A DNA stretch of 64,000 nucleotides, taken from assembly GCA_003255065.1 (NCBI GenBank), contig QAOA01007233.1, positions 310,001 through 374,000 on the forward strand, read 5' to 3'. Every line of letters begins with the position of its first letter. The stretch's first letter is position 1. The notes beneath the pieces are model-generated. The model was not told the origin of the DNA, searched no databases, and saw only the letters and a program-made list of their open reading frames with translations. Of this stretch, positions 52,804 through 62,704 are shown piece after piece. The stretch comes from Cercis canadensis (lineage: Eukaryota > Streptophyta > Magnoliopsida > Fabales > Fabaceae). Position numbers and translations under genes: made by a program.

Positions 52804-53420
52804 AAGAGCCATACACTAATATGTGCAATATACTATATATATTATATGCCATTTTCTTGTTTCAAGATTTCATATTTAAGTCCATTGTAAAATATACTAT
52901 TAAGTGTAGTCTAGGGGTGATGAATTTAGCTAAACAAGTAAATTTAGATCTATCATTCCGCCCACAGTTTCTGATTTTATTGGCAAACTACTGTGTTATG
53001 AGCTTGACTTTAACATCTAATAGATACAAGGAAAATATTGGGGAGATATAAATAAACAATAGTTATCCCCAGTAACTGATATTTTGTTCCATCCCATGTA
53101 ACTTAGTTTTCTCCCAAATCAAACCTCAATTATAACTTTTCTCCCATGATAAACCTCAATTATAACTATAAAAAGTCTCTATAGTATGTGTCTTCTGCGT
53201 CAAAATTTAAGTAAACCGATATCTTCATAAGAAAATTGTGATTGACAAAATCCAATCTAAGCAAGTATTTCCCTCAAAACTAATGATAACTTAAGAAAAT
53301 ATCAAATCTTAAGCTTAACGTGTACAAGTTTAGTTTGTTTATTAAATTTTCAAAATAGACGGCTTTGGATAATAACAAATCCTGCGCATGTGCTTTAATC
53401 TGCAAAGCAGTTTTATCGGC

Positions 53421-53427
53421 TATAAAT
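53421..53427 (+). promoter_or_regulatory. TATA box of GDSL gene B
   Basis: TATAAAT lies about 60 bases before the ATG at 53487, in the same place as in gene A. Confidence 0.65.
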
Positions 53428-53486
53428 ACAAGCTGCTAACTCATGTGAAGATATTACCAAAAATTAGTAGAATAATTAATTCAAGA

Positions 53487-55251
53487 ATGGCGAATTTAAG
53501 GATTCATATATGTTTCTTGCTTTTCTATGGCATCCTCTATATCCCAACCCACTCTTATGCCCTCTCTTGTCTTCCAAAAACACATACTGCACTATTCATA
53601 TTTGGAGATTCATTATTCGATGCAGGAAACAATAATTACATCCACTCCATTCCTTCTGCTCAGGCAAACTATCCTCCATATGGAGAAAACTTCTTCAACT
53701 ACTCCTCAGGAAGATTTTCTGATGGACGTGTAATCTCAGATTTTGTTGGTAAGATATGTCACTACAAAAAAGGAGTCAAATTCGTATAGAAATTTCTCAC
53801 GGAATATTGATCAGTATTTGAATCAACTATCAATGTTTCATTTTATATGGTTAAGTTTCTGTTTTTACTTGAGCTTTTTGGGTTGGTTGGTGCAGCTGAG
53901 TATGCAAAGTTACCACTAATTCCACCATACCTGCATCCTGATTACCAACAACTATATGTGTATGGGGTAAATTTTGCATCCGCAGGAGCTGGTGTTCTGG
54001 TTGAAACACGTCAAGGACAGGTATGTCGTTTTATAAGCTACAGTCTTCTGAAAATTGTGTTTTTGAAGGATTTCAAAAATCATAATGGGTTAATTAAACT
54101 TAAATATAAATATTTATGTTTTTTAAAGATTCTAAATATAAAAAATATATATTATGAGTATAATTTATATAATAAGAATTTTTAATCAACTGTTGGATAA
54201 AATGAAGTGTGTCAATCTTATATCTAGTGTCCACGTGCCACAAATATGTTCTAAGAGTTCAAAATTCATTATGTGATATAATATTGTGATGGTGTTATGA
54301 AACTTTTTTTTTTTTCTGTTTTTTTAGGTGATAGACCTGCAAACTCAGGTGACTAATTTCAAAAAGGTATACGAGCTATTCAAGAAGAATCTAGGGCATG
54401 CAGAGGCCAAAGAATTGCTGTCAAGATCTGTGTACATATTTAGTGTTGGAGGCAATGACTATGAATACCCTTTCTTCACTAACTCCAGTATACCATATCC
54501 TCAACAAGAATTTGTAGATATTGTAATTGGCAACCTTACAACTGTGATCAAAGTATGCCAAGAATAAGAACTTCTTGCTTCAAAATAGCTCACTTTATCC
54601 CTTTTCTTCATTCCCAGTTGTTTGTGAACCTAATTTTCATTCTAATTGCAGGAAATTTATGAGGCAGGTGGAAGAAAATTCGGATTTCTAAATTTGGGTC
54701 CTCTTAATTGTTTTCCAATCTTAAGGATTCTTGGAAATGGAAGCTTAGATTCTTGCCAGAAGGAACAAGTTTCAGTACTTGCAAGACTACACAATAATGC
54801 TTTAACCAATACACTTGAGAAGCTAGAGAAGCAGCTAAAGGGATTCAAATATTCAGTCCTTGATTTCTACAACCAACTTATTCAAGTAATGAAATACCCT
54901 TTAAAATATGGTATGTCCTTACAGTACACTATATGTGGCATTATTATTTGTTAGCAGTATTATTTTAATTTGTTCTAATTATTGCTTTCTTATTTTATTT
55001 TATTTTGTTGGGAAGGTTTCAAGGAAGGGGAGGTTGCATGTTGTGGAGGTGGACTTTACAGAGGAGATTACAGTTGTGGGGGCAAAAGGGGAATAGCGGA
55101 ATATGAGTTATGTGAGAATGCTAGTGAATATGTGTTCTTTGACTCTACTCATCCTACTGATGAGGCTAGTAAGCATTTTGCTCAGTTATTTTGGAGCGGG
55201 AAAAAGGATACCACAAAGCCTTACAACCTCAAAGCATTGTTTGATGTCTAA
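53487..55251 (+). CDS. GDSL esterase/lipase, copy B, five exons
   Basis: Exons 53487-53748, 53896-54020, 54328-54552, 54652-54910 and 55016-55251, with the same exon lengths as copy A and 368 codons. Signal peptide ([20 protein letters not shown]) and all active-site blocks are present: [26 protein letters not shown] and DSTHPTD. It differs from copy A by scattered substitutions, for example EYPFFTN for ATPFLTN after block III. Such changes near the active site may alter substrate preference (inference). A longer in-frame start at 53388 is rejected because the TATA box lies inside it. No N interrupts this copy, so it is the more reliable reference. Confidence 0.94.
53760..53809 (+). repeat. 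CACTA-end-like remnant in intron 1 of gene B
   Basis: Same sequence as 46441-46490 in gene A. Confidence 0.45.
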
Positions 55252-55344
55252 AGGGTTGTTATTTCTTTAGACTTAGTCCATGGGACATGATCTTGTATAT
55301 TTGGCTAAATAAATGACATGTATATTTCAACTTTATTCAACTCA

Positions 55345-55454
55345 CTATTCATATAGGAAGTGCTGATTGTATATCAATATCCACTTCACTTGAATCATAC
55401 TCTCAACAAAAAGTGATAGACATGGTCATTGGTAAACTAACAACTGCTATCAAA
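55345..55454 (+). pseudogene. Relic of a GDSL exon 3, unit B
   Basis: Open across SLESYSQQKVIDMVIGKLTT and AIK up to a GTAAGT donor, with a degenerate IGSAD in the place of the GxND block. It corresponds to 48215-48331 in unit A. Only part of one exon of a former third GDSL gene remains. Confidence 0.6.
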
Positions 55455-56090
55455 GTAAGTCTAAGATAGCACTACAAACGTGAGCGAATAAATGGGTATA
55501 TATACGAATAAGAGTGAGTCCTCTTGCCTACTATATCATGTGTGATTCCAAGCCTGAAGCTGTTTTTACAACTAATGGATAATATCATTATAAAACTGTG
55601 ATCTGACACCAAATGGATCAATATGAGCTCCCAAATATTTAGACATTCCCAAGACACACCTAACTCCAAAAGTGTTAGCCAAAAACCATAAAAGCTTATG
55701 TGGAAGATTGGGGCTAAGAGATAGCTCCGATTTTGATCTATTAAGGATTTCCCTCGCCAGTTGGCCATAATGTTGAAAATTTTTATTTATAGCTTGGCAA
55801 CTATGAGAGGATGCTTTGAAGAAAACATTAATTTTATCAGCTTACATTAAATGAGAAACTTGGAATTGACTGTGAGTTTCGGCATGTTGTAGCCTGCAAG
55901 AAAGAATATTGGAAACTTGGAACAAAATAAAAAAAATATGGTGATAAAGGATTTCCTTGATGCATCTCGCAGTTTGGCATGACAGTAAATGTTGGATGCC
56001 CATTCAAGAGTAACCGATAAGGGACTGTGCATGGTCTAAGAGTTTTTCCTTCTCTTTTGCAGCAATCACTCCATGTTTTGTTACACAAGT
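55455..56090 (-). mobile_element. L1-type LINE fragment, unit B
   Basis: Reverse transcriptase piece on the - strand (LLLNGHPTFTVMPNCEMHQG then NPLSPYFF) followed by the region shared with 38.74-39.25 kb. Broken and truncated. Confidence 0.7.
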
Positions 56091-56751
56091 GTATATATAG
56101 GCTTGGTTCCTTGAAACCTACTTGGAAAGGGAAAAAAAAATAAAAACAAAAAAGAAACTCCTAACAGCAATGCATACATTGTTGGTGTGAATAGACAATC
56201 TTGTCCTACTAGTAATATCAATTTGGATTTCTCTTTAATTTGTGTGCATGGTGTACTTGTAATTTAATTTTTTTTTTTGGTAATTACTTTGTAGGTTTAA
56301 TCTTAAAAAACTGAGCAGCAAATTGAGTTTTGAGAGTTGAGTTCACATTTTTTACCCCATAAATTGGCAATCTAGGGGACATTAATGAAAGAACTTCCCT
56401 TTGAAAGAGGTTTATAGATAACATTTGAAACAAATGAGTCATGAAAGAGGAAAGAGTTTTGGATTTGATTGGGGTACCTTTTATACCTGATTTTTACTTT
56501 TCAAGGAAAACTGGTTAGTGGTCCCAATTGAAATAACCAGAAGAGATTATCCATTGAAAATCACTTTAATCTTTTCTCTATATTTAACTAAAGTTATGCA
56601 CCCCTATTGTGTATTTTAATTTTTAAGAATTTACATAAACCTTAACATTTAAAGACTTGAAACTAGTAATTCTTTTACTTTTTATTTTTATTTTTTCTGG
56701 AAAATGACAAGTAATTCTATGTAGTCATAGGCCCATGATAGATGTTAAGCG

Positions 56752-57402
56752 TGTTAATCTTATTGAAAGAAAGAAAAGTGTAATATAGAAACTGAAGCTT
56801 CTTATTGAACAACTAAGAACAATGTGGACAGAGGACTTGTGATTTAGGTTTTCCTTGAAAAGACACATTTGATCAATTGTGTAATATCACCATTTCGAGT
56901 ATGTTATATTGAGTTAGGTTGTCTTGCTCAATGGTGAATAATGATTTATTTCTACAAAGTCACATTGTGCATGTAAGACAACTACTAAACCAGTAACCAG
57001 TACATGTTCCAGAGCTGGGTATCAGGGTATGGAAAACGAATAATACCACACTACTTATTTGAACTAAAGAGGTAAANTGTTAATCTTATTGAAAGAAAGA
57101 AAAGTGTAATATAGAAACTGAAGCTTCTTATTGAACAACTAAGAATAATGTGGACAGAGGACTTGTGATTTAGGTTTTCCTTGAAAAGACACGTTTGATC
57201 AATTGTGTAATATCACCATCTCGAGTATGTTATATTGAGTTAGGTTGTCTTGCTCAATGGTGAATAATGATTTATTTCTACAAAGTCACATTGTGCATGT
57301 AAGACAGCTACTAAACCAGTAACCAGTACATGTTCCAGAGCTGGGTATCAGGGTATGGAAAACGAATAATACCACACTACTTATTTGAACTAAAGAGGTA
57401 AA
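56752..57402. other. Unmerged contig overlap around N 57077
   Basis: 56752-57076 and 57078-57402 are near-identical 325-base stretches. No gene is supported within them. Confidence 0.88.
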
Positions 57403-57494
57403 CTTGCCACATTATGGTGTTCAACTCAAAAAAAAATACTTGTTTCAGAAATTGAGAGAACTCATCCAAATTATGAATCAGCTCTAAGTTTTTC

Positions 57495-57931
57495 TCACTT
57501 TGTCATCATCCTCATAATGTATGAAGGAGAATGCTTTCTGCTGTAACCATTCTTTGTAGTCCCCCTTGGCACTATAATGGGTCTGAAAAAGACTATGATG
57601 ACCATAAACTCAGTTAAGAATGCCATAATACTGGTCCATACTAAAATTGTTGTTTTCCACTCCCAAATTAACTTGTTCAATTGAGGGAGCTCAGATTCAA
57701 GTGCAAGAGATGCAGCATAAATTTGAGGCAGGTAGTAGGCTTAAGCCCTTCATTGAAGTCGTTCATGGTTATGCTTAGAACTTGTGATTCTGTTCGAAAA
57801 CCAGCAATAAGTGGAGCACTCTTCAGAAATGTCTCAACATAGCGGATTGGTTTTCTTTTGAATTTCAGCATACATGGGTAGATTGAACTAGCAGTGACTT
57901 TACCATTTGCAGACAGAAGCTCCATCTTCAC
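57495..57931 (-). pseudogene. Seipin-like pseudogene fragment (last exon)
   Basis: Seipin is an ER membrane protein of lipid droplet formation. After a plausible acceptor (exon start 57931) the - strand encodes VKMELLSANGKVTASS, PCMLKFKRKPIRYVETFLKS and ITMNDFNEG, matching the seipin lumenal domain. In another frame, IYAASLALESELPQLNKLIW and the C-terminal membrane segment (MAFLTEFMVIIVFFRPIIVP) follow, ending at a TGA (57495-57497). About 25 family residues (the usual RAEYRPGAGIP region) are missing at the frame change near 57.72 kb. No upstream seipin exon was found, so this looks like a dead partial copy. Confidence 0.75.
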
Positions 57932-58289
57932 CTGCCACCACAAATAAAGATGAAAAAGGGAAAAAAAAAATTTACCATATCCCAACAAATACATTCCACA
58001 TACCGTCTTATCTTATGTGACAGAAATTGAGTTAAGTTGGTCTAATTTAACTTCTTTTCCTTGTCTAACTCAAGATCCTGCCATATAGGCCATTTGTAGA
58101 AAGTTGTGACTTTGACTATAAAAAAATGATAATGAGAAATGATTTTTATCTCTAACATGCTTCATTTTAACTTTACATCATAGAAGACAGATAGATCAAG
58201 TTGTGAGATGAGGAATTAAGATAATGACTATAAAACACCAAGTTTACGGTTGTAATCTGATTCAAGCACTGTCATTGATATTGACAAGT
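57932..58289. other. Spacer between the seipin and CCD pseudogenes
   Basis: About 360 AT-rich bases with no supported feature. Later CCD exons expected here were not found. Confidence 0.5.
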
Positions 58290-60008
58290 TAGGTTGCTTC
58301 AAAAAATGGTTTAGCTGCTGCATCTATTCCATATATAACCAGCTCTCCTGTACCTGAAGCTTTCTGTAATAAAAGCACCACAAGAAATTGATATTGAGCG
58401 AGGCTTGAGAGGGAATATATAATAGTGGTTTGAAAAAAAGTACACAGAGAAACCTTTGGGTGGCTGGTAAAAGGTCTATTCCAGGCTCCACCAATGTCCC
58501 AATCCCTTTAAGTAACTGAGGTTATAACTTCCCTGAATACTCAAACACACCGGTGTTGCTATAGCATTGGTTTACTCTGCCAAATCTCAGCTGCGAAACC
58601 CAAACGGTCATGTGGAGTCATGAGATGGTTTATAGATAACTAGGAACTTGAACACTATAAAATTTCAGCAAATATTAAGGATGTGTTTGGTATGGTGTAA
58701 TCTTTAAGTGATATTTAAGATTTCTTTGTTTAGTATGTTATGATGATTGAGAGTGATCTTATACTCTATAGAATATATGATGCCCTTTCTAGGTATCACA
58801 ATAGGAGTTATCTTACATTCATTCAATCTTGAATTACCTGGTTTAATTGGAAGAATTGGATTACGCATTTGAATTACAAAGTGTAATCTTCAAATACATT
58901 GTGTAATCTCTATACTACACTAATTATGACTTGTATTACGTTACGAATGCACCCAAATTAATTAATATGCTCACCAAGTTTAGCAGAGAAGAAGCAAAAA
59001 TTGTAGGTGCGTCACCCTTTACAGCTGCGAGAAACAAAGGTTTGTTTCTATGTTTCTCAAGCTTGCATTTTTCTTATTCAATATGTCTGTTTCTGTAGAC
59101 GACAGTCCAGCTCCCATAATTTTGTCGTTTAAAATAAAAAGCATAAAGCATTCCTTCACCCTCCACCCAAATTTGACTTGACCTCCCAAAGATAGATTTT
59201 GTCGATTTCTGTCCTCCAAACAGTGGATTTACTCCTGCAATATCAATAATCATATGCCTCATAAACTATATAGTAAATACACTTATCATTAATTTGACAA
59301 TTGTTGAGTATATATATCTATGAAGTATGGAGCCTGGACACTTCCAAAAAATAATTGTGTCCTTATTTGACACTCTCTTGATACTTGATATATTTGTGTC
59401 GACATTCTTACACCTCTAAATAGTATAACTCTGAACAAAAAATATAAAATTTTAATATTTGGAACTTGTAACATGCTTTCTGTACATGTTTTAACACATG
59501 CCAAGTTATGTCTTGGGTCTGTGTCTATTCTTCATAGTTGAGTGTATTAACTTGAAGCTTATAAATGAACAAGCTTTCTAAACATTAGTCTACTATACAA
59601 TGGCCTGATAATTAATTATCTATACAGAAAGAGCAAGGACAATTTATTTATTAATTTTAGTCTTTAATTTTCATTGCTTTCTATCAGTTATTTTATCATA
59701 ACAAAAGATAATCTATTCTTATATAAGGAATTGATTAGAGGTGTACGCCAAAATCTGAAAATCAGCCAAACCGATCAGATCGGACCGAATCGGGGGCAAA
59801 GCGAGTCAAACCAAGAGAGGCGGTCCGGTTTTTGGTTTATATTTCTGAAAACCGAAGTTAAACGGAACCGAACCGAAATATGCAATATGACGCCGTTTTA
59901 CTTAACCCTCTTCTTCTCTTCTTCCCTCCGTTTCAGAAATCCCTAACTCTCCCTATCCATCGCTGTTCAGCCTGTTCTCCCTCTCGCTGGTCTCCATTGT
60001 AACTGTCA

Positions 60009-60563
60009 GACTCAGAATGCTTCAGGAAGCTCGGTGAGGTTCGTCAATGGCTCCCGTTGGTCCTCGATCTAGCGATGCGGTATTCGCTCTCTCCCTCTCG
60101 CTGGTCTCCATTATTGGGAGTTGCGAGAATTGTGGGTTGTTGATTCGCTTTCGAATATTTTTTCATGGCATCGAAAAGGAAATCTGACAAGGAAGGTGAT
60201 GACAGGAATCTTGAAATTCCAGTTCAACAGTCAAAACGGAGACATGGAGATTCAGGGCAGATGGCGATACGGTATATACTTTTTTNGACTCAGAATGCTT
60301 CAGGAAGCTCGGTGAGGTTTGTCAATGGCTCCCGTTGGTCCTCGATCTAGCGATGCGGTATTCGCTCTCTCCCTCTCGCTGGTCTCCATTATTGGGAGTT
60401 GCGAGAATTGTGGGTTGTTGATTCGCTTTCGAATATTTTTTCAGGGCATCGAAAAGGAAATCTGACAAGGAAGGTGATGACAGGAATCTTGAAATTCCAG
60501 TTCAACAGTCAAAACGGAGACATGGAGATTCAGGGCAGATGGCGATACGGTATATACTTTTTT
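60009..60563. other. Unmerged contig overlap around N 60286
   Basis: 60009-60285 and 60287-60563 are near-identical 277-base stretches inside the hAT element. Confidence 0.88.
60165..60272 (+). other. Exon-like segment inside the hAT element
   Basis: ATG at 60165, then a short hydrophilic Lys/Arg-rich frame (MASKRKSDKEGDDRNLEIPV, then QQSKRRHGDSGQMAIR) reaching a GTATAT string that could be a splice donor. The G/C-richer sequence before it resembles a 5' UTR. It may be a captured host first exon. In the second contig copy the ATG reads AGG. I cannot name the donor gene. Confidence 0.35.
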
Positions 60564-61339
60564 ATGTTTGATGATGCTTCTTTCGGTGTGTGTTGGGTTC
60601 TAATTCTAAATACTACGATTTTGCAGTGCCATTGGAAATTTGAGGGTTGTACTACGCATTAGTGATATTGCGTCCGGCATCGGGGATTCATTTTGAAGAA
60701 TGGTGAGAAACAAAGTCTCTACTCTATTTCACGAAATAATTTTTATGTTTTTGGAGAGGATTGTTTCTTGGTTTATCTCAACTGAATTCTAGCATGCATG
60801 TTCACCATTTCTTATTAACTATCAAAACCTAACTCAAATCCCATCTTATGAGCGTTCCATCCTCAAAGGTTTTCAATTATGAAGCACAATTTGATATACT
60901 CTTGATGAGAAAAGAGAAGCTTAATTTTGTTGGTCTGTGGTTTCTTATTATCTTATGGTGGACACAAACTACCCCTTGTTTGCTGTTTATTTCATGTGTT
61001 TGGCCAGTGCTTGATTTCTTTCAATAGATTGGTTACGAATCTAAGTATACATAAATTTAAATAGCCTCAGTTTCTAATTTCCTAAGTGTCTGTTCATTGT
61101 TTCGCGTGTCTTCCTAAATTAGCTCCGAGAGGAACTGGCAGCAGGTTTTATGGCCAAAACCGGAAAACCGACCGAACCAAAACGAGTTTCTTCTGGTCGG
61201 TCTGGTCTCTGTTTGGGGTGAAAATCGGACCAAACCGGACCGATTACACCTCTAGAATTGATGGAGAAAGAATTGATTTAGGAAATAAAAGTAAATAAAT
61301 AATTGATCTTTTGTTACAAAAAAAATTAGGAACAAGTTA

Positions 61340-61440
61340 GGTTGCTCCAAAACTAAAGATATGGCTCAGGTGGGATGCCTTACCAACAGATTCTCGCGGG
61401 CTCAATCCCAAGCTATTGAACAAGGATACTGAATTTTCTC
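61340..61440 (+). repeat. Possible tRNA-derived SINE relic
   Basis: TGGCTCAGGTGGG (box A-like) and GCGGGCTCAATCCC (box B-like) are spaced as in a tRNA gene. No clear ends were found. It lies in the CCD pseudogene intron, right of the hAT element. Confidence 0.35.
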
Positions 61441-61852
61441 ATCACTAAACCAAGCACCTATTGGCCTAGATAATTGATTCTTGAAGAAGCTATGTAAAGT
61501 TGCTTCTTTTAAAATCATGGTGTGCATTTTAGGGAGAGTGGTTTATGATAATTAAATAGAGAATTAATTACCGCAAAATTGACCTTGGAGCCAAATTAGT
61601 CCTCATGGCAGGAATGAAAATGAAGGAGTGAGAGTGGAGAATGAAAAATTGACAATGGATCCGCAGTTGTTGTCATGATGCATGCATGGTTTTATATATA
61701 TTTTTCAAAGTAGTCTGGAACCATTTCTAATGTAGACACCTTCTAGAAAATCATGTGGCACTTGGCCTTGGATACTGGTGATAGGCTTGGCTTCCCCCAA
61801 CTCCTCCACTGGTGCAAAGTTACTCCGCGAACAGATAAACACTACTTGGCAT

Positions 61853-62704
61853 TTTCTTTTGTTTATTGCTGATCACATAAGCATATAACATGTTCATTGT
61901 TCATGTGCACATCAGAGAAGAGGGAAAACGGATACGAAAACTGTGCAGTACAAAGGGTCTTTTCTGAATGGAGCAGCAATTCACTTGAAATGGTGTATAT
62001 GAGGTTGCCATGTCTGGGTCAATGTAGCTTACTGATATCCTAGCTAGCACACATTAGTCTACCATATATATAAAGTGCAATGTACTTTTCTATCTTGATT
62101 TATCAATTACTGCTGTGACACTTTTCTTTTTAATCTATAGAATTGAGCATATTACCCCTTAAATAAAAACATTTTCTCATAAATAATTGACCTTTCACTA
62201 AAACATGAAGGCTTCTTTAATGTGTGCATAACCTGTTGCGGATAAATGGAGTTAGTACTATATTTTAAACATTAGAGTAGTCCTGTGGCCCTGTGTAGAT
62301 TTTAGAAAGATATGGAAAATATGCTTAATTTCAGTTTAAGTACATTCAATAGTAAAATAACTTGAAAACAAGGTGGGTTTTTTCAATTATGCTTTTCTGG
62401 AAATGCCTTTTTCTCCTTTTTTTAATATCGTTTTATTATCTTTCTGCAAAGTTCAAAATCTAGAGTCTAGTATACAATGAGTCATAGTTTCTCCATTTTA
62501 TTTGTTTGGAAACTAGAAATAAGGAGAGAATAATATCATGGTATATTCAACAAAAAAGCAACATATATAGAGTAAGATACATATGAATTCTATGAGGTAA
62601 TGCTTTCGTTATCTATCAAGTTGTAACAATTGCATATATTTTTACTATTTTAGTACATATAACAATTCCAATTATTTGGCTAACAATGAAACAACATGAT
62701 TGAA
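61853..62704. other. Spacer between the CCD pseudogene and GDSL gene C
   Basis: AT-rich sequence expected to include the former CCD promoter on one side and the 3' end of GDSL gene C on the other. No gene is supported. Confidence 0.45.

Larger units (their letters stand above)
51892..56735 (+). repeat. Tandem duplication, unit B
   Basis: Direct repeat of unit A, about 4.84 kb, with the same order of parts and no CACTA insertion. The boundary with unit A at 51891/51892 lies inside continuous sequence with no N nearby, which favours a real tandem arrangement over a misjoin of two haplotypes. The right end is approximate (last shared string gtagtcataggc). Confidence 0.88.
59736..61254. mobile_element. 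hAT-type DNA transposon, non-autonomous
   Basis: Ends TAGAGGTGTA and TACACCTCTA form a 10-base inverted repeat of hAT type, flanked by a perfect 8-base target duplication GAATTGAT (59728-59735 and 61255-61262). Subterminal sequences are rich in ACCGGACCG-like strings. No transposase was found. The interior holds an exon-like segment (see the entry at 60165). The length of 1,519 bases includes a contig redundancy around N 60286. It lies in intron 1 of the CCD pseudogene. Confidence 0.9.
58290..61852 (-). pseudogene. Carotenoid cleavage dioxygenase-like pseudogene, four exons
   Basis: CCDs are non-heme iron enzymes that cut carotenoids. Exon 1 (61722-61852): ATG then MPSSVYL; after a frame change it continues FAPVEELGEAKPITSIQGQV and FLEGVYIRN. 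Exon 2 (58975-59234): GVNPLFGGQKSTKSIFGRSS, then WVEGEGML, an in-frame TAA after RNRHIE, then CKLEKHRNKPLFLAAVKGDA. Exon 3 (58454-58590): LRFGRVNQCYSNTGVFEYSG, a stop, then GGAWNRPFTSHPK. Exon 4 (about 58290-58363): ASGTGELVIYGIDA, AKPFFEAT, stop. Splice sites and phases agree across exons 1-2 (RN G|VNPLF). The later exons, including those for most iron-binding His residues, are absent. Stops and frame changes make it a pseudogene. Intron 1 contains a hAT element. Confidence 0.85.

Noticed and set aside
53388-53486. Longer start of GDSL gene B
   Set aside because: The extension contains the TATA box itself.
59674-59946. Open frame on the + strand
   Set aside because: It crosses the left end of the hAT element and its target duplication, so it is a chance frame.
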